A program made the translations under genes and the position numbers. This document shows positions 53,009 to 64,000 of a stretch of DNA of 64,000 nucleotides, in pieces. Position 1 is the stretch's first letter, and every line of letters begins with the position of its first letter. Source of the DNA: Selaginella moellendorffii (lineage: Eukaryota; Streptophyta; Lycopodiopsida; Selaginellales; Selaginellaceae); NCBI RefSeq assembly GCF_000143415.4, contig NW_003314302.1:1529208-1593207 (forward strand). The letters run 5' to 3'. The notes beneath the pieces were generated by a model, which ran no database searches, was not told the origin of the DNA, and saw only the letters and a list, made by a program, of their open reading frames with translations.

Positions 53009-54096
53009 TCCAAACGTATAAATCTTTTACTTTTGCTCTCTCACATTTTTCTTTAAAGAAGTAAAGAGTATTCGAGAGAATTCAAGTTTATTTTAAGATA
53101 TTGTTTAATCCATCTTATCAATCACGAGAGAAATTCTGTCTAGCCAAAGTGCGTCAAAATCTGCACTGCCGAAGATGATTTATACCCAATCAACTCAGGC
53201 ATTCTAGGACAATTTCCAAGCTTGCTACAAGTAGCAGACACTGCAATATAGGGCTCAAGGATCCACAGAACTGTTAAAATGTGCCATTCCGCATTTAAAC
53301 CTTGATCAAAGGAAGTTTGTTACCGGCAGAAAACTGTAGAGGCTTTTTTTATTTTCTTAGCAACTTTCCTCCTCACGAAAGGTCTGCTATTATTTAGTTA
53401 TCTTGTCTGCTGCTTGTATCCACGCCTGAGGGGCAAAGCATTAAGCCACCACTCTCGTACTCGAGATGATGAATTGAGTCATGGGGTTTCTTTTTCGTGC
53501 ACTGATTGTTGAACGTCATAAGGTTTTTAGAATGAACCCTGAGCATGGCAACTGAAAGTGCTGGAGAGACATTGCTTTGCTCCTAGCAATGAAATGCTAG
53601 CTTTCTTCACTTCCATGGCCAATTGATTTAGTTTTTGATGACTGAAACAAGGAAAAGGAAGCCATTTGCACCTTATATATTGCAGTGCAGTGGGTGTGTC
53701 ACGACTCAAGCTTATAAATTCGTCTCTTCTCGAGAGCACCCTTCTAGAATCACTCGGGGACCAAGACAGAACTTTGTCACCCACGACAATCCTCAGCATG
53801 GCCTCTATGAAGCAATCAGGACCAATCATCCCATTAGCGGCAGGAAGAGCATACCACTGAAACATTCAATCAGCACACGGAAAGAATTAGACAATGACAA
53901 GCCATGTACTTCATCCTCTACATAGAGAAATCTCCAACCAAGTATTTTTCATTCGTTACTGTTTACGTTTCAAATCCAGTCCTTTTGCATACGTGCAGTC
54001 AACACTGATTTGTCCAAAGGAGGCACACCTTGCTGTTTAAACAGACAAAAAACGTATTGCAAGTAGGCGAAACATAGAACATATAGTGCTCAGTAC

Positions 54097-54300
54097 CTTT
54101 GTATGAGTTGTAGTCGATCTCGTTGTTCCAAACATGCACTTCAACATACACATCAAGGATTGCGTAAGTGTAGTATCGACCACAAGAGACTGCCAAATAC
54201 ATTCTATCATAGTGTCTAGCGGCAATGCTTCTCTGCATCTCAACTTGGGCAGAACCAGCATTATAGAGGAAATAGTTGATCAAAAGCAAAGAAATAGCAC
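54097..54300 (-). pseudogene. Exon-like block of an unknown gene (unit B copy)
   Basis: Between a CAG acceptor (54301-54303) and a GTACTG donor (54096) the frame is open for 68 codons: AISLLLINYFLYNAGSAQVE, then MYLAVSCGRYYTYAILDVYV. A further open block (WYALPAANGMIGPDCFIEAM) lies at about 53700-53862. In units A and C the same acceptor reads CAA and frames are broken. It may be a decaying multi-exon gene carried by the unit. Family unknown. Confidence 0.35.
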
Positions 54301-55115
54301 CTGGTAAAGTGCTCCATCTTCCTTTTCTTTCCTGCACTCCACAATAAACAGGCAGAACTGGGCCTTGAGGGTCTCTTTATGTCGCTTATTGAGGATAGAA
54401 ACAATGAAAATGAAGCAAAGTTGCTTATCAAAACATATTTCTTGTTGTATTGGTGGCCAAATCATTCTCTTGAAGGCGCGCTTGCAGCATCTCTTTTGCT
54501 TCGAAACGCCCTGGATAGGTGAGTGTAATCCTGCTGTGACGGTGCAGAGATGCATTGGAACATGTCAACAAGCACGAGGTGATATGGTCTTATATGCGTC
54601 GATCCTGAGGAGCAAAGGGGAGCAAAGGGCTTCTTACGATTGCACAGCACTAACCTTGTTGTACAAAAGATCAGCAGCGTTTCACTTTTCATGAGACCTC
54701 CATAAAATTTGTTCTCTGCGCCCAAGCAATTCTCAATGGATCCCTCCGTTTTGATAGGGCTAGATCTTTTAATTTCTGGTTGCATTCGTAGCAGTACGCT
54801 CTCTTTGACTTGATGTCTCTTTCTATACAGTGGAGTTTTCATTGGAATTCCTTTCGCGATTGCAAGTTTAAAGTTCCTTCTTTCTTTGTCGGCTGGGGAA
54901 CGCGATCAAAATCGTCACTGTTGATAGTCTAGAGAAAGTTTCCTTTGGACTAAGTTGGATTTGCTGGCTTACAAACAGATCCTTACGAGCTCATTATGTT
55001 TGTAAGAAATCAGAAATTCTACGGGTTTCCAATCGAGGCAAGATTGCAATCCATTTGATTTTCTTGTCTTACTGCTAGAAAGCACTTCTTTGGTTTTAAC
55101 ACCTCTAGATGAGAT

Positions 55116-55493
55116 TTACAGTTTGGAAATCCTTTTGCTTGTGAGACCAAGCAGCTCCATCACCTCTCTTAGAATCGTCGAGTTTTCTTCTTCATCGCCC
55201 ACCTCATGGTTTGCCTTCCAGGCCACTTCCTCAAAGAGCGAAGAAAGCTCCTCCTCCTCTCGCATGAACTCCTCATCCACGGAACTCGTCTTTCCACTCC
55301 CAGAAACGGGCTCCCAGCCTTCCTCATCATCATTAGCTACTCGCGACTCCACTTCGCCAAAGAGCTTGTAGAGCAGCTCTTCCTCTTGCAAATACCAGGC
55401 TCTCTCTTTGCACGATTCGTTTGCTGCCCATGTGAAGTCCATCTTCACTCCTTCATTCATCCATGGCTGATCACCAAGCATCTCTACAGCCAT
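55116..55493 (-). CDS. Small acidic protein, copy B
   Basis: 125 aa from ATG at 55493 (MAVEMLGDQPWMNEGVKMDF). The body equals copy A except for a few substitutions (ERVSG to EPVSG, DEDF to DEEF, LSLLF to LSSLF). Acidic, predicted helical, with two leucine/glutamate stretches that could form a coiled coil. No targeting signal. The longest intact member of a three-copy local family; function unknown. Confidence 0.58.
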   Translation of the reverse strand: MAVEMLGDQPWMNEGVKMDFTWAANESCKERAWYLQEEELLYKLFGEVESRVANDDEEGWEPVSGSGKTSSVDEEFMREEEELSSLFEEVAWKANHEVGDEEENSTILREVMELLGLTSKRISKL

Positions 55494-55905
55494 AGATCTT
55501 CTCTCGAAAGGTTAGTTAGCCCTTAACCTAACCTCGTTATAACCTTTTCCTAGATGAAAAGATTCTCTCTACCTTCTCTTTTACAAATATGTGTTTAGTA
55601 TAAGTTTTTTTGTAGCGATGGAGATGGTGTCAAGGAACTGACCTTATATCTAAAATCAATTAAAGAGGTTCATTACTACTGGCAATTCTTTGATCAACTT
55701 CGCTGGCCTTTTGGCTCGGACCTTTAATGAACCTTACAAACTTATATACCTGGATGTCTGGAAAGGTGCTCAGCAGACTTCTGTCCAGCAGTGAGTCACA
55801 GTGTGAGAAGTTCCTGGCTCCAGTACCAAGGGCTGGATCTCCATAGCCCGGTAGCAATTGGAGCCGAGACTACCTCACTAAGCTGTCCCTCAGCTTCTAA
55901 GTAAC

Positions 55906-57239
55906 AGATGACACCTTTCCTTGAATCAATATTAATAGTTTTAACAATTTAGAAATCTATCTCTTTAAAAAAAAACAACTGTTTTTTTAATTAGAATATA
56001 CTGCATGATACCATATATACAGATGACAAATTATAATTACCCAACATGATAAATTATATGAAAAACATCTACATTTCCCCTAGGAGAGTCTTTCCTTTAC
56101 TATATACATAACACTTCAAGGTGGAAGAAGATTTCTAGGAAAGATATTACTTGATTTCTAGAAAATATTTAAAGATTTACTAAATATTTATTGATGTTAG
56201 TGCATAGAATATGGAAATGGAATATAAAAAATCAGCATATCAATTAGCCCAAAAACCTTAACTTATATATAGGGGATTGAAACCAATCTAATCTGACAGT
56301 ATTAAAATTAGTGTACAGCCATTAATATTAATATGTAGCATAATAACTCACTTAGACCTTATATCATCCCTTCTCTTAGAAGGATAGAAAACAATTAAGG
56401 TTTTTTAGTTGATAGGTTGGGATCTGGAGGAATATTAAGAGAAGGGACCAATGGATTTATATATAGTATTAATTATTCTTGATCCCTTTGTATGAAGTAT
56501 TTTAGCTAATATACATGCACAATTTCTAGAGGACCAATTTGTTGAACATCATTCCGAACCTCATAAACTTGCAGTCCAATTAACACCCAATACGGTCCCT
56601 TCCACTAAACAAGAAGCCCCTTAGATAAACCACGTACTATAAGATTGGGAAGCAATAGATTGTCAAAAACGCTTTATTAGATCAAATGCCATCAATTCAA
56701 ATGGATAGAAAATTGCAATTTCAATTGTCCTTTTGCAGCATGAGGGAGAGTATTACGAGTTTAGCACCAAATGCAATTATGCATATACCAAATAACATCA
56801 CATAATATATCCAGCTAATAGAAAGACTTATGTAGCTTTTCAGTTATGATATCCTATAGACCTGATTAGAAAAGGAGAATCATGGTAAGTGTGAAGAAAG
56901 CATAGAAAAAAAATCAAAAACACCGTTAGACATAAATGATTTTTAGAATCTGTCCTCATAAAATAAACAAAGTTGTCTTCAAGGTGATATTGAAAATATA
57001 AATACGAAAATTGTAAGTCACCATCAAGTGATATAGGATTTTCAAAAATATTGCAAAGCCTTTAGATCCACGGCTCAACTTTTTAAGCCTCACAAATGTT
57101 GTCAAGAGAAAGTAAATTTTGTTCCACACCTTGTGAACATTAAATATCAAGTATAATAACTGCTTAAGGCATAGAATCCTCATCTAAAAATTCTACAGAT
57201 GCTAGAATAACAAGTTTGTAAGAAATATGAGAAGAAAAT
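55906..57239. other. AT-rich zone left of gypsy pol
   Basis: AT-rich, no gene. By position downstream of RNase H on the minus strand, an integrase would be expected here if the gypsy element were complete, but no HHCC or DDE pattern could be read. Confidence 0.4.
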
Positions 57240-58900
57240 AAAGAAGGAAAATGAGTTTGAGAAAAGGCATTAGCATCAGCTATAGAATTCCCCGAGCAAT
57301 GAACAACATCAAAATCATATATTTAAAGCTTCAAAACCCACTAAGTAATACAATTAAGTTCTTCTACTTCAATAATGAAGTAATTGCAATATGATCACCT
57401 TTTAGCAATGTATGACAATTATGTAGATATGTATGAAGTTTCTCAAAACCCCAAATTACTACTAAACACTCCTTTTCTATTGTGGAGTAGTTCACCTTTG
57501 CTAATTGTAATGTACGGCTAATATATGTAATAAGATAGCATTAACCAAACATACTCGGGCTTTCTTCTATCAAAATACCTCCAAGATCAATATCAAAAGT
57601 ATTCACGTGCAAAATGAAAAATTGAGTGTAGTTAGGATATGCCAAAACTAAAGGAGTTGTTAATAGTTCTTTGAGATTTATAAATGTTGGCTCACAATTC
57701 ACGAATTAGATGAAAAATGATGTTATCAACTTCAATAATACTCGCAACAGTGTAGTATAACTAAAAAGATGATCAACAAAATGGTTGAGATATTACACTT
57801 TATCTAAGAAGCATTGCACATCATTCATACATTTTGGAGTACGGAGCTTAAAAACAACCATAAGTACATCATGATTAACTTGCAAACCTTTATGAAAAAT
57901 ATAATACCCAAAATATATCATGTCTTTGGACCTAAACATGCACTTCAACCGCTTCAACTTTAAACCAACTTTCCGTAGTGAATCCTAACACTTTACAAAC
58001 ATTATGGATGTGTTCCTCCCATATCCCCTTCGAGTGAATTAAGACATCATCAATAATCATCTTTGACATATCATAAAAAACCTCATCCATCATTTACTAA
58101 AAAGTCACTAAAGTATCACTAAAACCTCGTATAAACCAAATGGTATATTAAAAGTAGTTTTAGAAATATCTTCTTTAGCCATTAGCACTTGCTAGTAACT
58201 AAAAGTAAAATTTAACTTGGTAAACTAATAACTTCTCCCTAGACGATCCAAGAGATCAGTAGTGTGAGGAAGAGGGTACACATTTAAGATTGTCACTTTG
58301 TTAAACAAATGATAGTCAATGCAGAATTGAATATTCCCATTAAGTTTCATCATGATTTTTTTTGGTAACTAACGACGAATAAAAACCTTGATTGGATAAA
58401 CATCCCTAGTTAGAATAGGATGATGTATTGCAATCTTACCTAAATAATAGGTCAAATTTAAAGAGATCGGTGTACTCCTTCATAAACGAATTAATCGTTG
58501 CAACACAAAGACTGTTGGAGGGATTTGAAAAAGGAATAAAGGAACAACATAGAAACATAAAAGGAATTAATAAAGAGATAAAAGTGATGGAAGCAAAAGT
58601 AGAAGTAAAGGGACAAAGAAGAATAAAAGTGAGAGGAATGGAAAAAATATAAAAAAGTATGAGACAAGGGGGAAAATCTTTAAAGTTACACTTAACATTA
58701 TTATGCCGTAACCAATCTATACCAAGGATGAGATTAAAAACTTGACTTAACACCACCCACAATAACTGCACCTTAAGCTCAAAATTGCCCATATGCACAA
58801 TTAGGTCCGCCTCATCTTGTGCACATGTGTATATATAACTATTGCTATAAAAAATGAAAATTGGCTTTGCCACAGGACCAAATGTAAATGGCAATTTATG
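57240..58900 (-). mobile_element. Degenerate Ty3/gypsy retrotransposon pol fragment
   Basis: Reading the minus strand from 58900: a retropepsin-like end (NLILGIDWLRHNNVKCNFKD, about 58680-58740); reverse transcriptase around 58380-58060 (FCIDYHLFNKVTILNVYPLP, DLLDRLG, KEDISKTTFN); then RNase H around 57600-57440 (GGILIEESPS, VNYSTIEKECLVVIWGFEKL). Order protease, RT, RNase H is that of gypsy. Many stops and substitutions (the RT start motif has Leu where Cys-Ile-Asp-Tyr-Arg is usual after Tyr) show that it is dead. LTRs not identified; AT content is far above that of the genes. Confidence 0.75.
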
Positions 58901-60435
58901 GCAATAGAAAAAGCAATAGAAGATAAACTCAAGCCTTTATCAATCAATACAAAGAATAATATGGGATATTTTGTTATAAAAATAAACTTAGAAAGTAAAC
59001 ACTAAATAAACTAGTGTCGAGTGAACCCTTTAAAGATACTTCTAATGGAGGGATTATTAACTTATTTGCGTAAAGACCCTTTACTACCCTTGTGACTCTT
59101 TGTTTCTCAAAAGTATCTTCGTGTCCAGACCTTCTACTATAGCAACATTAAGAGGACGTAGTTGATGCCAAAGTCTCCATCCAATAAATGAAAGTCACTA
59201 ATTTGGAAAACGCTGACAACTTTCCATCACACACTTAATAGTGGATATTATGGCTATGACCACATCCTCGCCCTTGTCCATGAACTTGGGCAGCAACAAC
59301 ATCAACCTCCGTTAGAACATGACTATCTCCCATAGAAGAACATGCAACATGCCTAGGTAATATATTAATTATAAGAATATAGCATATACATTGTCTATTT
59401 AAATAGTTAAATAGTTAAATTTATTATATCTATTTCTATATATAAGCACAATTAATATATCTATTCCTATATCCCAAATACTCATATTGATGGAGGTGAA
59501 TTATATTGCAATTTGTCCTTGGAGGGCAAAAGTTTTTAATAATGCTTTACTTAGTGTTTAGGATTATACTTTTGTTCTTATTCCTTTATTCTCTTTTAGA
59601 TCTTGATCTGTATTAAATTTTTGCTATATCTAAGATTTTAGTCATTAAATTTATTCTTCTTTTTCAATTTTTATTACATTCTCTTGTTTTGCCATGTTAT
59701 ACCATCATCGATCTAGGAGTATATCACTTAAAGTTGCTAACGATTCTACCTTTTGGTGTTATGATATTGGTGCAACAGCCATCTTTGGTGTGTTACTGTC
59801 ACTAACTTCCATAAGATATAATTACATAGTGTCTCATATTCTTGGTATATTATCATCTCTCACTAATTTAGAGTGTGATCGTGACATTGGTTGGAAAGGT
59901 ATAAATGATGCAGTTTGATTCTTAGAAGATGTTCAAGGATTGGGTTTATAAGAAAATAATGTATACATGTTTGAGTTGATTTTGGATTGTGATAAGGGAT
60001 TTAATTATTATGAAGATAGCTTTGAAGACAAGTTAATGATTTTATGGAGTAGGTGCCATTTTTTTAATCTACCATTTGATCCTTTCTTTTTTACTTTCTA
60101 CTATTTTTTAACCTTTTTTTATTTTCCTGCCTTTGCCACATTTTTTTCCCTTATCTTTAATATTTCCATTTCCTAGGATATTAACCATTTGTGGCTTTTA
60201 TGATTTTCATTTTTAATTTGGTGTTGAGTTTAGTGTTTTTTGTCCTCCTTATACTAATTTAAATATTGACTATGTGCATGAAGCTGAGAATCATAAAGCT
60301 GAGAATCTTAACTATAGTATTATAGTATTTTCTCTGATGTTTTAAACTTATTTGCTCCTAATGCTTCAAACTTATTTGCTCCTAATGCTGGAGTAAGAAT
60401 GAGTGGATATAGTAGTGAATTGAAGACGAATGAGA
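58901..60435. other. AT-rich zone up to assembly gap
   Basis: Probably the gag side of the gypsy element and other decayed DNA. Open stretches at 59694-60176 on the plus strand have no recognised motif. Confidence 0.4.
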
Positions 60436-60535
60436 NNNNNNNNNNNNNNNNNNNNNNNNNNNNNNNNNNNNNNNNNNNNNNNNNNNNNNNNNNNNNNNNN
60501 NNNNNNNNNNNNNNNNNNNNNNNNNNNNNNNNNNN
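60436..60535. other. Assembly gap (100 N)
   Basis: Exactly 100 N, the conventional placeholder for a gap of unknown size. Structure across it, including the missing CYP78A neighbour of unit C, cannot be judged. Confidence 0.99.
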
Positions 60536-61314
60536 GGTCACTCAAACCAATATTATTCAAACTCAAAGATGTTTAACCATAAATATTCTAAGATCTTAGA
60601 TTGATTGAAAAAAGGGTACACTCTTATTAATAGGCTTTTTCTTTTTATATTTGAACCCTTATAAATCACTTTTCAAATCATTCTCTTTAGTTACTTACAA
60701 TAGTGAGGTTGAATAAATATAGTAATAAAGTATAATCTAACATAAATTGTAAAGTGAGGACAAATATGGCAAGTTTAAATGAAATTGGTGCTTTTGAATT
60801 TTTTTTCTTTCAAAAAGGGGATAAAAAGGATATGGATAACAAATGGAGTGAATCCAACCTTTTATATATGGTGTTAGATAAGGATAAAAGTTATAAATCT
60901 TAACTCTCAAAAGTTGATTGTAGAGAAGACACAAAAATAACTTTGTTGATGGTCATATATATAAGTTAACAATGATTTCAAAGGCTAATAAAAGGGAAAA
61001 TGTAGTGATGGAATTTATCATTTGTTACAGTGGTAATTAATGGATTACAATTGCCTTTAAAGTCCCTTATTTTAGTATGGAGTGGTTTATTTGAGTGTTT
61101 AGCAGTTGTATTTGAGGTTTCAATTAGGATTTTGTTATTAGCTGATGTTCATGTTATAATTGTAAATTTTATTTCTATCATGGTTGTCAACAATTATGTT
61201 GTATATATTGATGGTCCTATGAGAGTTTTATATTCTTGCGATAGTGCCCAATTGAAGCTCTAGATGTTTTGTTAGACTTAACTTCTTCAAATTTTCTATA
61301 TATGTATATATGTA

Positions 61315-61347
<33 letters not shown>

Positions 61348-61859
61348 CACCATAAATAGTGGACCATCTATTTGAGATTGAATTTATTCTGTGGTTTAGA
61401 TCCCAATTAATATACCTTCCCAAACACTCACAATATTATATATATATTCATAAATGACCAGTAAATTATACATTTTTAAAGAGACTATTCTCTTGTTTTC
61501 AGGGTTTAGAGGCTGCTAAACCCTTGGCTTGAATTTGCAAGTGATTACTAATTCTCACTAAAAACTTTATTAATGCAAAAAAGTGGTTGTCTATCATCAA
61601 TCTATTAGCACAATCTGGTCAATTCAACATGACTAGCAAAATAGACAATCCATATCAAGCCTGTTAGCCTAATTTAATTGCTTGGTAAAGCAAATCACGT
61701 TTTGGACATTTTATAATTAACAATAATAACATTAATAAAACACATGATATACTATTTATAAGAAGTTTAAGTATGAATTTTATTAAATTAAGCTGAATAG
61801 TCTGTTATCCTTGTTCTTAGCGCTGCTACTAGGAACATCAGTGAGCGTGTTTTGCAATT
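60536..61859. other. AT-rich zone right of the gap
   Basis: AT-rich, no gene recognised; contains the TA microsatellite at 61297-61347. Confidence 0.5.
61297..61347. repeat. TA/TG microsatellite
   Basis: Alternating TATATG, TGTG and TATATA units, ending in about twelve uninterrupted TA steps. Confidence 0.85.
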
Positions 61860-64000
61860 CATCTGTGATGTCCAAAGTGTGTCAAAATCATGCAAAGCCG
61901 AAGATGATTTATACCCAATCAACTCAGGCATTCTAGGACAATGTCCAAGCTTGCTACAAGTAGCAGGACCGGGAAGCTGCCATACAAGCACTGCAATATA
62001 GGGTTCAAGGATCCATAGAAGTCAGGAAACTGGAGAAATTGAATGGTAAAAACCTTTGCCCTTTTAAATTATGCACATCAAGTGTAGTATCGACCACCAA
62101 AGATTGCAAATATATTCTATCATAGTGTCCAGCAGTAATTTTTCTCTGCATCTCAACTCAGGCAGAACCAGCATTCTAGAGGAAATAGTTGATCAAAAGC
62201 AAAGAAATAGCACTTGGTAAATTGCTACATCTTCCTTTTCTTTCCTGTACTCCACGATAAACAGGCAGAACTGGGCCTTGAGGGTCTCTTTATGTTGCTT
62301 ATTGAGGTTGGGATCTACTAGTACGTTTCGGTTATGTGTTCGGAACTTAACATCAAGTTCATTTGCTTCATCCTCGTAATCACTTTGAGAAACAGTTCAA
62401 AACTACAATCAAAATATGTTATTTAATGCACAACCGAGCTCCTGACCTCCTTGCTAGGCTCCTCATCCTGGGCCTACATAATCAATGTGAAAACAATCAC
62501 TAGTATAGAAACAATGAAAATGAAGCAAAGTTGCTTATCAGAACATATTTCTCGTTGTATTAGTGGCCAAATCATTCTCTTGAAGGCGCTTCACAGCTTG
62601 CAGCATCTCTTTTGCTTCGAAACGCCCTGGACAGGTGAGTGTAATCCTGCTGTGATGGTGCAGAGATGCATTGGAACATGTCAACAAGCACGAGGTGATA
62701 CGGTCTTATATGCGTAGATCCTGAGGCTTCTTACAATTGCACAGTGTTGTACAAAAGATCAGCAGCGTTTCTTTTTTCATGAGACCTCCATAAAATTTGT
62801 TCTCTGAGCCCAAGCAATTCTCAATGGATCCCTCCGTTTTGATAGGGCTAGATCTTTTAATTTCTGGTTTCATTCGTAGAGAACCTAGATGATCCAGTAC
62901 GCTCTCTTTGACTTGATGTCTCTTTCTCTACAGTGAAGTTTTCGTCTTTCGTGATTGCAAGTTTAAAGTTCCCATTCTTTCTAAAGTGCCTAATCTTCGT
63001 TTAGGAAAGCCTTTGTCAAGAAACTAGGCTGGGGAACGCGATCAAAATCGCCACAAAGTTTCCTTTGGACTAAGTTGGATTTGCTGGCTTACAAACAGAT
63101 CACTACGAGCTCATCATGTTTCTAAGAAATCACTCTAGAAATTCTACGGGTTTCCAATCGAGGCAAGATTGCAATTCATTTTCAAATGTCGTGTCTAGAA
63201 AGTTACCGCTAGAAATCACTTCTTTGGTTTTAACACCTCTAGATGAGATTTACAGTTTGGAAATCCTTTTGCTTGTGAGACCAAGCAGCTCCATCACCTC
63301 TCTCAGAATCGTCGAGTTTTCTTCTTCATCGCCCACCTCATGGTTTGCCTTCCACAAAGGGCGAAGAAAGCTCCTCCTCCTCTCGCATGAACTCCTCATC
63401 CACGGAACTCGTCTTTCCAAGAAACGCGCTCCCAGCCTTCCTCATCATCATTAGCTACTCGCGACTCCACTTCGCCAAAGAGCTTGTAGAGCAGCTCTTC
63501 CTCTTGCAAATACCAGGCTCTCTCTTTGCACGATTCCATGTGAAGTCCGTCTTATTCATCCACAGGTGATCACCAAGCATCTCTACACCACACCCAAGCG
63601 CCATAGATCTTCTCTCGAAAGTCTAGTTAGCCCTTAAACTAGTCTCGTTATATACTGCTAAGGCACCTTGATAATATTCTTTCTACCTTCTCCTTTACAA
63701 ATATACTTGTGTTTAGTATAAGGTTTTTTTAGCGATGCCAAGAAACTGACCTTATATCTAAAATCAATCAAAGAGGTACTACTGGCAATTCTTTGATCAA
63801 CTTCGCTGGCCTTTTGGCTTGGACCTTTAATGAACCTTACAAACTTATATACCTGGATGTCTGGAAAGGTGCTCAGCAGACTTCTGTCCAGCAGCGAGTC
63901 ACACTGTGAGAAGTTCCTGGCTCCAGTACCAAGGGCTGGATCTCCATAGCCCGGTAGCAATTGGAGCTGAGACTATGTCACTAAGTTGTCCCTCAGCTTC
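61860..64000. repeat. Duplicated unit C (partial, runs off window)
   Basis: Third copy of the unit. It starts with the same GCCGAAGATGATTTAT block (61898) and jumps near 62070 over about 0.85 kb present in B, then follows A and B to the acidic-protein region and the terminal block. In the last part before 63660 it resembles A more than B (for example TATACTGCTAAGGCACC), but the 63760-64000 block matches B. No CYP78A precedes it; gypsy DNA and the gap lie there instead. Confidence 0.78.
63250..63606 (-). pseudogene. Acidic-protein gene, copy C, broken
   Basis: Same gene as copies A and B but with at least three frame-breaking deletions (about 11 nt near 63354, 5 nt near 63419, 10 nt near 63537), and the inner ATG changed to ACG (near 63548). 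It is not expected to encode the acidic protein. Confidence 0.8.

Larger units (their letters stand above)
53140..55905. repeat. Duplicated unit B (with acidic-protein gene)
   Basis: Second copy of the unit next to CYP78A, matching A (49250-51985) and C (61860-64000). Its right end (55660-55905) has a near-exact copy at 63760-64000 and therefore extends past what A keeps. It retains the best frames of the three copies, including the exon-like block at 54097-54300 and the acidic-protein gene. Confidence 0.8.

Noticed and set aside
58436-58894. 152-codon minus-strand frame as a stand-alone gene
   Set aside because: Its recognisable part is the end of a gypsy retropepsin, followed by degenerate sequence leading into the reverse transcriptase.

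Overview
The window is nuclear DNA of a land plant, most likely a lycophyte close to Selaginella moellendorffii. This is inferred from very short introns (nearly all 48-92 nt), four PPR genes including a full DYW protein, plant-only families (CYP78A, subgroup-21-like R2R3-MYB, B3, BAHD, desiccation-related ferritin-like protein, Toc75-like Omp85) and gene-dense GC-balanced islands separated by AT-rich, transposon-rich stretches. A run of exactly 100 N at 60436-60535 marks a scaffold gap.

Layout. 0-4 kb: two nearly identical CYP78A P450 genes in tandem on the minus strand, the first cut by the window edge. 4.46-7 kb: a tRNA-Phe(GAA) and a seven-exon Toc75/OEP80-like gene. 7.1-10.5 kb: an AT-rich decay zone with a broken S28 serine carboxypeptidase gene, a small secreted 12-cysteine protein gene and PLAT-like remnants. 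10.6-12.8 kb: a P-class PPR gene. 13.3-15.1 kb: a dead Ty1/copia element that carries two in-place internal inversions. 15-19 kb: mostly empty. 19-20.6 kb: an R2R3-MYB gene. 23.2-24.6 kb: a DUS1-type tRNA dihydrouridine synthase. 26.4-28.8 kb: an nsLTP-like gene and an intronless BAHD acyltransferase. 28.8-32 kb: AT-rich and almost empty. 32.4-34.1 kb: an eight-exon acid lipase. 35.2-37.6 kb: a PLS-class PPR. 38.2-41.9 kb: a Lys/Gly-rich protein, a B3 protein and a desiccation-related protein whose coding ends overlap tail to tail, and a small basic/acidic protein. 42-47 kb: a divergent pair of PPR genes, one of DYW class. 47.3-55.9 kb and 61.9-64 kb: a third intact CYP78A gene, a CYP78A pseudogene and three copies of an about 2.7-kb flanking unit that carries a small acidic-protein gene. 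56-61.8 kb: AT-rich DNA with a dead Ty3/gypsy pol on the minus strand.

The genes do not form one pathway. Recurrent themes are organelle function (PPR and DYW RNA factors, Toc75-like import pore), surface or secreted functions (lipase, nsLTP, BAHD, cysteine-rich protein, desiccation-related protein) and local tandem duplication with decay (CYP78A and the acidic-protein unit). The four CYP78A copies keep a shared proximal promoter block (TATAAAA, GGATAA and a GCATGCA RY-like box), the clearest regulatory signal here.

Splice sites were placed by reading frames on both sides of consensus GT/GC...AG signals and matching family motifs recalled from general knowledge; no alignments were run.
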